The notes under the pieces are model-generated. The model saw nothing but the letters and a program-made list of their open reading frames with translations. It ran no database searches and was not told the origin of the DNA. This document shows, piece after piece, positions 24,396 through 32,128 of a stretch of 64,000 bases of DNA (position 1 is the stretch's first letter; every line of letters starts with the position of its first letter). The stretch spans positions 7,013,049-7,077,048 of the forward strand of contig CM030714.1 of NCBI GenBank assembly GCA_017979445.1, written 5' to 3'. Both the position numbers and the translations under genes were made by a program. This stretch comes from Akebia trifoliata. Its lineage: Eukaryota > Streptophyta > Magnoliopsida > Ranunculales > Lardizabalaceae.

Positions 24396-24892
24396 CATCA
24401 CAACCCATATCTATCCATCACTTTCCCTTAAAACACTCCCACAAAATCACCCCAACCCATACCTCCCATCATCACCCCCATACTCTTCTCTCTAATCATC
24501 TAACCACCATCACCAATCAACCAATCTCATCATCTCCCCCATTTGCCACATGTCATCATCCCTTCACCTCTCCTAAAATCCAACCAATCAACCTCTTACA
24601 CTACACATCCTCTCAAATCTAACACCTTACCTCTTCAACCATCTCTACACTCATTCTCCAAACAACTCTCTTACACCCATCAACCATCACTCATCTCACC
24701 CCACCAAACACTCTACCCAAATGGATTTGGGTAAGATCCAAACCATTTGGGTTAAAACATAACCCATTTCCCTCATTACAAAACTACCCTTATTTCCATC
24801 TTAAATTTCATACCCCTCTCATCTCAAACCCATGCCATTATCCATTACTCTCTTCATTCACCACATTATACCCTTAAAATACATCCCAACCT

Positions 24893-24900
24893 CTATAAAA
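24893..24900 (+). promoter_or_regulatory. TATA box of the LTR promoter
   Basis: CTATAAAA in the sequence CCTCTATAAAAACCCC, at the change from C-rich U3 to the downstream region. Transcription would start about 30 bp further on. Confidence 0.6.
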
Positions 24901-25305
24901 ACCCCTTCATTCTCCTCTTACAAGAACTAATGAAAATTTGAGAAAAAAATCCTCAAAACACTACAACTCTCTACTCCTACTCTACTCTCAACTCTCAACC
25001 TTCTCTCCAACAAGTCAAGCAAAGGAAAAGAAGTCAAGGAAAGTCAAAGGAAGTCAAGGAAGGTCAATGTGGGTTTGACAAAAGGACACCCCCCCCAACT
25101 TCCATTTTCTACTCACCCCTTTCCTACACATTTACACACACCACTATGGTTTAAATCACCAAAGGGCCCCTTCTTCATAAGGGTGCCCTCAATGATTTGA
25201 ACCAACATCGAAGCCCCTCACACTTGAGGGCACATATCGATTTTCTTTCATTTTTATTTTCTTTTTATTTCAAAAAACCGAATCCGAGGTTACCACATTA
25301 CGTGG

Positions 25306-25340
25306 ATGGAGTAGGGTGCCTAACACCTTCCCTACTCCAT
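25306..25340 (+). promoter_or_regulatory. LTR stem-loop with conserved 13-nt loop
   Basis: ATGGAGTAGGG (25306-25316) pairs perfectly over 11 bp with CCCTACTCCAT (25330-25340). The loop TGCCTAACACCTT is identical to the loop in the LTRs of the array at 31515-64000, whose 9-bp stem has a different sequence. It lies about 430 nt after the TATA box, so it would be in the 5' leader and possibly near the 3' end of the transcript. Its role is unknown; 3' end formation, strand transfer or packaging are possible. Confidence 0.7.
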
Positions 25341-25483
25341 AAATGGACCCCCTTACCTTGAATCGAGGTTGGACCACATACACCTTATCTTACGAGAGTC
25401 AACAAAAAAAATGGAAAAATGGCATGATTTTTCAAAAATACAAATCCGGGTGACCATTCACACCCCATTTCCAATTTGAATGG

Positions 25484-25493
25484 TGGCGACTCC
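25484..25493 (+). other. PBS-like motif inside the LTR
   Basis: TGGCGACTCC repeats the first bases of the primer-binding site 68 nt before the true PBS. The same motif lies 67 nt before the true PBS in the array element. It may be a former PBS left inside a lengthened LTR. Confidence 0.55.
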
Positions 25494-25551
25494 AAAACAC
25501 CCCAAAGTGGAGGGATGTTTGAAGAATATTCGAAATCCCGTGTCCACAGCT

Positions 25552-25569
25552 TGGCGACTTCGCTGGGGA
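25552..25569 (+). other. Primer-binding site of the gag-bearing element
   Basis: TGGCGACTTCGCTGGGGA begins 3 nt after the LTR end. It starts TGG, the complement of tRNA CCA. From memory, Ogre-type plant elements use a PBS of this type matching a tRNA-Arg 3' end; the tRNA was not checked here. Confidence 0.7.
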
Positions 25570-26355
25570 GGCAAGACTAGTGGGTCCGACCCTCTTTCAA
25601 TTCGGTCATTATTTTTAAATCAAAAAAAAAAATGTGTTTTCATTTTCATATTTGTGCTCACCTTCTAACGTTTTTCATGTCTCTTTTTTTTATTTTTATT
25701 TTCATGGGAGAATGCTTGTAATATTTACTTATTTCATGCTTTGTATATGAGTTTTATTTTGTTGGACAAGGGATGTAAGGATGGATACGATTAAAAAAAA
25801 AAAGGGCACGCACATGCACATGCGATTCATACCCTTATGCATAAGCCACCCCCTTCCCATTTAATTTTCTAACCCCGGATGCCGGTACTCTCAAGCCCCT
25901 GAGATCGCTATTTTGGGTGGCTGGGAGGAGAACACCCACCCCATTCACCAACCTAAGATGTGTGCACTTCGGTGTCCATCAAGGTTTGAAGAATAGGTAG
26001 CCGAAAAACCACCTACAAACCGCATGCATCGAAGCGTAATTAATAGACAAAGGACACTAAGGCTTGCAAAATCAATTCCGTATCCATCCCATGTCCATAT
26101 GTGATGTAATTTTTTTAAGCCCACGAAGGCAAGTTGTATAGATTTTAGGATTTCTATTTTGTTCTCGTTCATATGTCCCCCTAGGTAAAAGGGGGAAATC
26201 TGTTTTTTTATGCTATCATGTGCATCATCAAAAAAAAAAGTGACATTTTTTGTGGCCCAAGCCAAAAAACAGAGGCTATGTGCCTCAAAACCCAAGAATT
26301 TCGGGCCAAAATGGGATGAGGATAAAAAACAGAGCAAGGTTGGAAGGCCAGAAAA
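25570..26355 (+). other. Retrotransposon leader, non-coding
   Basis: Sequence between the PBS and the first hairpin array. No protein motif is seen. A - strand frame of 232 codons (25945-26643) is open mainly because of the repeats that follow and is not supported as a gene. Confidence 0.5.
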
Positions 26356-26730
26356 GGTTCTGGTCCGTGCTTGAAGCACGGACTCAAGAAATATTGTCAA
26401 GTCCGTGCTTAGAAAACGGACTGGGCAAATTTTCTTAAGTCCGTGCATGAAGCACGGACCAAAAAAAAAAAAAAAAAAATTGATGTTCTGGTCCGTACTT
26501 GAAGCACGGACCAGCCAAAAAGTGTTAGGTCCGTGCATGAAAAACGGACCTAAAAAAAAAAAAAAAATTTTGATGTTCTGGTCCGTACTTGAAGCACGGA
26601 CCAGCCAAAAAGTGTTAGGTCCGTGCATGAAAAACGGACCCAAAAAAAAAAAAAAAAATTTGATGTTCTGGTCCGTACTTGAAGCACGGACCAGCCAAAA
26701 AGTCTTAGGTCCGTACTTGAAAAACGGACC
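26356..26730. repeat. Hairpin array: about 45-bp half-units in 90-bp units
   Basis: Nine stem-loops of the form GGTCCGT-(9 nt)-ACGGACC follow one another. In the second (near 26399) both outer bases have changed together, AGTCCGT with ACGGACT. The last three 90-bp units (from 26481, 26571 and 26661) are nearly identical and separated by A runs. As 90 is a multiple of three, a repetitive frame (about 109 codons, WSVLEARTSQKVLGP units) stays open on the + strand; I do not regard it as a gene. Confidence 0.85.
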
Positions 26731-26978
26731 CTAAAAAAAAAAAAAAAAATTTTTTTTTTTTTGCTCATTTTGTTCCTAACGTCAGTCTTAACAACTTTTC
26801 TTCTTGAAGTTTTTTTATTTTGAGTTTTAAAGCTTGAAAATGATCAAATGATTCACTTTACTAGAAAACTCAAGGCCTACCACTTGTAATCGATCCCGCT
26901 CCAAACGAATTTTGCCCAACGCGGCTAACTATTGATCTCGGTCATAATCAAACTTGTCCTTCATCGAGTATACACTTC

Positions 26979-27630
26979 AAAATGGGTCCACGACCCAGAT
27001 CCATTCCGAACTGGGTCCACGACCCAGATCCGTTTCCAACTAGGTCCACGACCCAGATCCAACCGAACTGGGTCCACGGCCCAGATCCGTTTCCAACTGG
27101 GTCCCCGACCCGGATCCATGTCCGACTGGGTCCCCAACCCAGATCCACTCCAACTGGGTCCACGACCCAGATCCATTTCAGCTGGACACGTCCCAGATCC
27201 ATTCCAACTGGGTCTATGACCCAGATCCAATCAACTAGGTTCCCGACCCAGATCCATGTCCAACTGGGTCCACGACCCAGATCCATTTCAAACTTGGGCC
27301 ACGACCCAGACCCATTTCAAACTGGTTCCCGACCCAGATCCATGTCAACTGGGTCCACGACCCAGATCCATTTCAACTGGGTTCCCGACCCAGATCCATG
27401 TCCAATTGGGTCCACGACCCAGATCCATTTCAAACTGGGTCCACGACCCAGACCCATTTCAAACTAGTTCACGACCCAGACCCATTTCAAATTGGGTCTA
27501 CAACCCAGATCCAACCAAACTGGGTCCACGACCCAGATCCATATCAAAACGGGTCTACGACCCAGATCCACTTCAACTGGGTCCACAACCCAGATCCACA
27601 ACAAATCAAGTCCACGACCCATAGCGAATC
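26979..27630. repeat. 28-bp minisatellite of perfect hairpins, about 22 copies
   Basis: Units of 25-30 bp, consensus CTGGGTCCACGACCCAG followed by ATCCATTTCAAA. Each contains the stem CTGGGTC/GACCCAG with a CAC loop. About 22 copies are present and the last ones decay towards 27650. Several variants remain paired or nearly so (GGGTCTACAACCC). Repetitive frames are open on both strands for this reason. Confidence 0.92.
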
Positions 27631-27749
27631 AAGTTTATGATCCATCTATGATCTAATAAAGATAACAACCAATCAATCGACTCAAACACATTCAAGTTTT
27701 TCAAAAAAAAAAAAATAAATAAATAAATAAAAAGATGTTAACAAAGCAC

Positions 27750-27915
27750 CAATTGCAGTCCTTGATCAAAGTCGGTGCCTAGAAAGATCTTACCCTGTTG
27801 ATACGAGGGGGATAGACTACGTCTATTCAGGGAACAAGGTGATTTAAGAGTGCCATTGTGCGCCGCCTCTTCCTTGGAGATCCGCCTGGCCGACGATGAT
27901 TTCAGAGAGCTGAAT
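27750..27915 (+). promoter_or_regulatory. Leader block conserved with the array element
   Basis: This stretch is clearly similar to the reverse complement of 37395-37570 in the array element: CAATTGCA, GGTGCCTA, AAGATCTT, then 26 identical bases at 27803-27828, then CATTGTGCGCC, CCTCT and GGAGATC in the same order. The identical core holds the palindrome ATAGAC-TAC-GTCTAT (27812-27826). Conservation between elements whose other leader parts differ suggests an RNA signal, for example for dimerisation or packaging; this is inference. Confidence 0.7.
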
Positions 27916-27977
27916 TGGGGGCTGCCAAAAATATGGGTTATTCTAACTCAGTTTATCTCAGGAATTTCTTTTCAAAA

Positions 27978-28159
27978 TGTCTTCCCGACTCCGTGTCGAT
28001 GCCAGCCCCGTGCTGAGGAAATTACCTTTTTTTTTTTTTTTAAAAAAAAAAAACGCTTTACCGACTCCGTGTCGATGCCAGCTCCGTGCTGATGTAATTT
28101 CTTTTCAAAATGTTTTCCCGACTCCGTGTCGATGCCAGCCCCGTGCTGAGGAAATTACC

Positions 28160-28191
<32 letters not shown>

Positions 28192-28294
28192 ATGTTTTAC
28201 CGACTCCGTGTGGATGCCAGCTCCGTGCTGATGTAATTTCTTTTCAAAATGTTTTCCCGACTCCGTGTCGATGTCAGCTCCGTGCTGAGGTAAT

Positions 28295-28328
<34 letters not shown>

Positions 28329-28710
28329 GTCTTACCGACTCCGCGTCGATGCCAGCTCCGCGCTGATGTAATTTCGTTTCAAAATGTTTTCCCGACCCCA
28401 TGTCGATGCCAGCTCCATGCTGAGGTAATTTCTTTTCAAAATACCTTACCGACTCCGTGTCGATGCCAGCTCCGTGCTGATGTAATTTATTTTCAAACCG
28501 TTTTACCGATTCCGTGTCGATGCCAGCTCCGTGCTGATGTAATTTCTTTTCAAAATGTTTTCCCGACTCCGTGTCGATGCCAGCCCCGTGCTGAGGAAAT
28601 TACCTTTAAAAAAAAAAAAAAAAGTTTTACCGACCCCATGTCGATGCCAGCTTCGCGCTGATGTAATTATTTTCTCTCAAAAACAATCCAGCTCCGTGCT
28701 GACGAACCGT
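27978..28710. repeat. About 57-bp tandem array with twin hairpins, about 11 copies
   Basis: Units start CCCGACTCCGTGTCGATG or ACCGACTCCGTG... at about 27984, 28058, 28116, 28199, 28256, 28334, 28392, 28448, 28504, 28562 and 28629, with a partial unit at 28688. Each contains two small stem-loops with the same loop: CGAC-TCCGT-GTCG and CAGC-TCCGT-GCTG. Runs of T or A (10-24) separate some units. Repetitive frames cross it; none is a gene. Confidence 0.9.
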
Positions 28711-28909
28711 ATTTTCAAGCTCACCTAACTAAATTTTCCTTTTTGAGTACCATCCCATAATAATTACCGGACTTAATAAAACATCATGCATTTCCCTTTT
28801 TGCAAGTAAGATAGTAACACTTGGTCTTCTGTACCCACAGGTGGCCAAACGAAAAAAGTACAAACTCCCTGAGAAGCCTCCATACTTTCTCCGATCATCT
28901 TCATCAACC

Positions 28910-31564
28910 ATGAGTAACTCAGATGAACCACAACCTGCGACAAATGAACTGGCCGAAGCTAATGCAATGATAGCAAAGCTGTTAGAAACAACGAAAAGGC
29001 AGGAACAAATCTTGGCGGCTGTCTTGAGTAGCACCAATTTTCTGCAAGCACAGGCAACTCAGCATCAAGCATCCGGGTCAAACCCTGAACCCCCTAAGCA
29101 AATACGACCAGAACAACAAACCACCCCACCTCCTACTGTGCCAATATATCAGGGTCCTCCGCTTTATATACCACATAACCCACCACCTCCCATGATGATC
29201 CCAGATGACGAGTGTGACTTTAGGGCTCCTGAAGCTAAGAGTGCTACTGACGACAAAATGGCCCGACAGATTGAATCTCTCCAAGAGGAAATGCGACGGA
29301 TGAAAGGCACAAATACTCTGGGAGGAACAAGATTCAGGGACCTATGCTTCTATCCCAACGCACAGCTGCCGGCCAAGTTTAAATGCCCGGAATTTGAGAA
29401 ATATAATGGTGTTGGGTGTCCTCTGTCACACCTCAAATTGTATTGCGGATCAATGTGCCAATACGGCGAGGATGACAGACTGCTGGTACAACTTTTCCAA
29501 AGAAGCTTGACAGGACCGGCTCTCAAGTGGTTCTCAGGATTGGACCATACACTCATCAAGAGTTGGCAGGACTTGGCTGAAATGTTCTGGCACAATTACC
29601 GGTTCAATACAGATGTGGGTCTGGATCGGAATGATATGGCTAAGATGACGAGGAAACATAAAGAAACAGTGAAAGAATATGCCCAGAGATGGCGAGAGTC
29701 CGCCTCACAAGTGCGGCCTGCGATGACTGAACAGGAGATGAACACTACGTTTATCTCGACACTGGGGCATGCCTTTTACACTCATTTGGTTGGACACACT
29801 ACAGGCACCTTCTCAAACTTAGTTCAAGTAGTAGACCGGGTCGAGGACGGGATCCGAACTGGTCTAATATTTGACTTTACAGCCTTGGGTGCAGCAGCGG
29901 GGACCTCGGCACAAAAGAAATCAGTGCCTTTTGTCAAAAAGAAAGAGGATACCCAGGTCAATAATGTACAACCCAACCAACCTCTCATCATTCAGGCACC
30001 AGCTCAAAGACCACAGGCACCTCAGGCACCTTGGGCGCCAGTACCTCGAGCTGCTTGGGCTCCAGCACCACAGAATCCCTTCCGAACAGTTCCTCCACAA
30101 GCCATGCCAGCACAGCCAGCACAACAGTATGGGCAGAATCAGCAAGCACGACCCAACAGAGTAAATAGAGTGTTCACCAGGCTACCCATGACACTATCTG
30201 AGTTACTGCCAATCTTGCTCAGGGGCGAGTATCTTGCAAAACGGCCACCAAATCCTGAAGCTGTCAAGGGACCAGGGTACAATCCCAATTTATTCTGTGA
30301 ATTTCATATGGGTGCACCGGGACACTCTACAGATCAATGCTGGCAACTTAAACATCAGGTACAGAACTTGATTGACAAGAAGGCTCTTATCCTGGATGGA
30401 CCTCCCAACCCACCCCAACAACAGAATATCAATCAGAACCCCCTACCTACCCACACTGGGGAGGGGAGTGGGCACAGGGTAAATGTCATCTGCGAAGAAT
30501 TTGACTTCAATCCTTCAGATCTAATAGCACCCGTCGGAACGAAAATCAGAGTCCACTTAACCCAAGAATCAAAGATGTCAACAATTAACACGATCAACCA
30601 CCATGCAACAAATCCATCACAGAATTCACAGCTACCTCTCAGAATGGCCAACCTCACCATCCATCCCCCTCATCAAAATGCTACCACCCGACCACCTTTA
30701 GTCATACCTTACGGATTACCCCATCATCAAAATTCAACCCGGCCTCCCCTTGTTATACCCTACACGCCACCATGTCCACAAGGATCAACTCGACCCCCCC
30801 TCCATATACCATACACTTCATCTTCACGTCCACCACTCATCATCCCATACACTTCATCAACCCCTCCTGCTACCACAACATCCAAATCACCACCACCTCC
30901 TCTCATCCTCAATATGAAACCCGATCCACCCCCCATGACCATACACTCACCCAAACCATTCCCCTATAACTCTATCCAGGCAGTTCCCTGGAGTTACGAG
31001 ACAACCATTACCACAACCGCCGGGGTTGAAACCATGAAGAAGGCATTGGTGGCTGATATCGGTAATATGACAAAGGCAGGGAGATACAAAAAAATATCAA
31101 CAAAGGGGGTAAGCATCAAGGAAAAGACTGAAGAAACGACACAAGGGATAACAGATGAGAAAAGAAGGAAGGAAAAAGGAAAGGGCAAGATGGACGAGAA
31201 TGACCAGAAGAAAGATGAGGTGAAAGCGGCAGATAAAGAAGCTAAAGCAAAAGTGACAGACAAAGAAGCCACAGACTTTATTAAGCTCATCCTCAAGAGA
31301 GAGCATAACATAATAGACAGATTGAACAAGCAGCCAGACCAAGTCAGCATCCTGGGACTAATACAAAAATCGAAAGAGCACCAAGAGGCATTGTTGAAAG
31401 TCCTAGGGGGCTCACATGTACCTTCGACCACGACACCGGCCCAGTTAGAGCAAACAGTCGGCCAGATCATGGCCTCCAATCCTATTATCTTCACAGAAAA
31501 TGAGTTTACACCTGTGAAAGCGCCCTCGATCCGCGGGGTGCGCGGATCCGCTTTTGACCCTTGA
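28910..31564 (+). CDS. gag: Gag polyprotein of the gypsy element, truncated
   Basis: Forms the retrotransposon capsid. From the first ATG it is 884 aa: 868 native residues, one hybrid codon, then residues read into the inserted LTR to a TGA. Residues about 13-43 look helical. The capsid core (Retrotrans_gag type: FYPNAQLPAKFKCPEFEKYNG, LVQLFQRSLTGPALKWF) spans about 147-300. A P/Q/A-rich linker follows. Zinc-knuckle-like CEFHMGAPGHSTDQC is at 463-477 (C463, H466, H472, C477). Four RPPL-IPY repeats start at 594, 611, 628 and 640, then a K/E-rich segment. A conserved tail from 788 (TDFIKLILKREHNIIDRL) is of the kind that leads into protease in Tat/Ogre polyproteins. Protease is missing. The frame is also open upstream to 28733 without ATG, and TTCTGTACCCACAG at 28827-28840 looks like a splice acceptor. 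Confidence 0.85.
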   Translation: MSNSDEPQPATNELAEANAMIAKLLETTKRQEQILAAVLSSTNFLQAQATQHQASGSNPEPPKQIRPEQQTTPPPTVPIYQGPPLYIPHNPPPPMMIPDDECDFRAPEAKSATDDKMARQIESLQEEMRRMKGTNTLGGTRFRDLCFYPNAQLPAKFKCPEFEKYNGVGCPLSHLKLYCGSMCQYGEDDRLLVQLFQRSLTGPALKWFSGLDHTLIKSWQDLAEMFWHNYRFNTDVGLDRNDMAKMTRKHKETVKEYAQRWRESASQVRPAMTEQEMNTTFISTLGHAFYTHLVGHTTGTFSNLVQVVDRVEDGIRTGLIFDFTALGAAAGTSAQKKSVPFVKKKEDTQVNNVQPNQPLIIQAPAQRPQAPQAPWAPVPRAAWAPAPQNPFRTVPPQAMPAQPAQQYGQNQQARPNRVNRVFTRLPMTLSELLPILLRGEYLAKRPPNPEAVKGPGYNPNLFCEFHMGAPGHSTDQCWQLKHQVQNLIDKKALILDGPPNPPQQQNINQNPLPTHTGEGSGHRVNVICEEFDFNPSDLIAPVGTKIRVHLTQESKMSTINTINHHATNPSQNSQLPLRMANLTIHPPHQNATTRPPLVIPYGLPHHQNSTRPPLVIPYTPPCPQGSTRPPLHIPYTSSSRPPLIIPYTSSTPPATTTSKSPPPPLILNMKPDPPPMTIHSPKPFPYNSIQAVPWSYETTITTTAGVETMKKALVADIGNMTKAGRYKKISTKGVSIKEKTEETTQGITDEKRRKEKGKGKMDENDQKKDEVKAADKEAKAKVTDKEATDFIKLILKREHNIIDRLNKQPDQVSILGLIQKSKEHQEALLKVLGGSHVPSTTTPAQLEQTVGQIMASNPIIFTENEFTPVKAPSIRGVRGSAFDP

Positions 31565-31570
31565 GGTTTG

Positions 31571-31580
31571 GGAGTCGCCA
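31571..31580 (-). other. PBS-like motif inside the array LTR
   Basis: On the - strand TGGCGACTCC starts at 31580, 65 nt before the LTR end. In later units it is 67 nt from the true PBS, almost the same distance as in the gag-bearing element. Copies start at 39420, 47260, 55098 and about 62937. Confidence 0.55.
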
Positions 31581-31672
31581 CCTAGTTATTGTGGTCTAGG
31601 AACCAAACTGACTCTAACATAGATAAAAGGAACTAATCTACCATAAAAAATCTGAATTCGGGGATCAAGTTA

Positions 31673-31703
31673 CGGGGTTGGAAGGTGTTAGGCACCAACC
31701 CCG
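31673..31703 (-). promoter_or_regulatory. LTR stem-loop with conserved 13-nt loop, array LTR 1
   Basis: CGGGGTTGG and CCAACCCCG pair perfectly over 9 bp around a loop that reads TGCCTAACACCTT on the - strand, identical to the loop at 25317-25329, while the stem sequence differs completely. Present in all five LTRs (about 39513, 47353, 55191 and 63030), including the mutated patch of the last one. Confidence 0.7.
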
Positions 31704-32118
31704 CCCGGCCAAAGTCGGTCTCTACTAAATTCCCAAGTAAATTACATTGCTAAAACCTAGATAAAAAAAATAAATAAAAATAAAAATTTACCTTTCCGAT
31801 GGCAAGGACTTGGTTCCCTCAGATCTGACAAAAAGAGCTCCTTCTACCGTGCTCCCTTGCTTCGTTCTGTTTCTGGATTTGACTTCGGATCTCCGAGGCA
31901 AGGTATCTCCTTATTTTTGAATCTGAACTCTTCAAGTTCGTTGAGGATTTGGGGGTGTTTTAGAAGACTTTTGGGTGTTTTCTAGACTAAAATTGAAGGA
32001 GGGATGTTAGTTAAGGAGTTGGGGCTCCAAAACTAGGGTTTATGGGGGGCTAGGAGAGCTTCTAGACCTACTTCTCCTAGGGTTTATGATTTGATACGAA
32101 AATAGGGTGTGAGCACCT

Positions 32119-32128
32119 CTATTTATAG
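32119..32128 (-). promoter_or_regulatory. TATA box of the array LTR
   Basis: CTATAAATAG on the - strand, in the sequence CATCTATAAATAGAGGTG, a very good plant TATA box. Copies lie at 39959, 47799, 55637 and 63475. Transcription should run leftwards towards the PBS. Confidence 0.65.

Larger units (their letters stand above)
23798..25548 (+). repeat. 5' LTR of the gag-bearing element
   Basis: It runs from TGTAGACACCC to GTGTCCACA (TG...CA ends), 1751 bp. Up to about 24890 it is C-rich and T-poor, with a 64-bp triplicated segment. A TATA box lies at 24893, a conserved hairpin at 25306-25340 and a PBS-like motif at 25484. It is followed at once by the PBS. The 3' LTR is not in the window, so the limits rest on the ends, the PBS and the empty-site comparison. 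Confidence 0.8.
23798..31514 (+). mobile_element. Ty3/gypsy LTR retrotransposon, probably Tat/Ogre type, 5' portion
   Basis: The element starts with TGTAGACACCC at 23798, exactly where copy 3 of the germin unit stops matching copies 1 and 2, so those copies serve as the empty site. The preceding GTGGA is the expected 5-bp target duplication. In order there are a 1751-bp LTR, a PBS, a 3.3-kb leader with three tandem arrays, and gag. Tat/Ogre assignment rests on the PBS type, the long leader and the Gag sequence, not on a pol tree. The array at 31515 interrupts the element before protease; the remainder and 3' LTR should lie beyond the window. Confidence 0.85.

Noticed and set aside
25945..26643. 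A 232-codon frame on the - strand
   Set aside because: Its first half translates the 90-bp hairpin repeat and its A runs; no known domain; antisense to the retrotransposon leader.
26405..27624. Several repetitive frames (109-161 codons) on both strands across the leader arrays
   Set aside because: Tandem repeats with few stops keep many frames open at once; composition follows the repeat, not a protein family.
26979..27630. A CRISPR-like array of 28-bp palindromic repeats
   Set aside because: Units are directly adjacent with no unique spacers, and the context is a plant retrotransposon.
27750..27915. tRNA or other small RNA gene in the conserved leader block
   Set aside because: No cloverleaf, and no A-box or B-box spacing was found; the pattern fits a retroelement leader signal better.
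28841..28909. GTG at 28841 as the gag start
   Set aside because: GTG is not a usual start in plants. The first ATG at 28910, or a spliced upstream start, is more likely.
30994..31581. A 195-codon - strand frame
   Set aside because: It is antisense to the well-supported gag C-terminus and has no motif.
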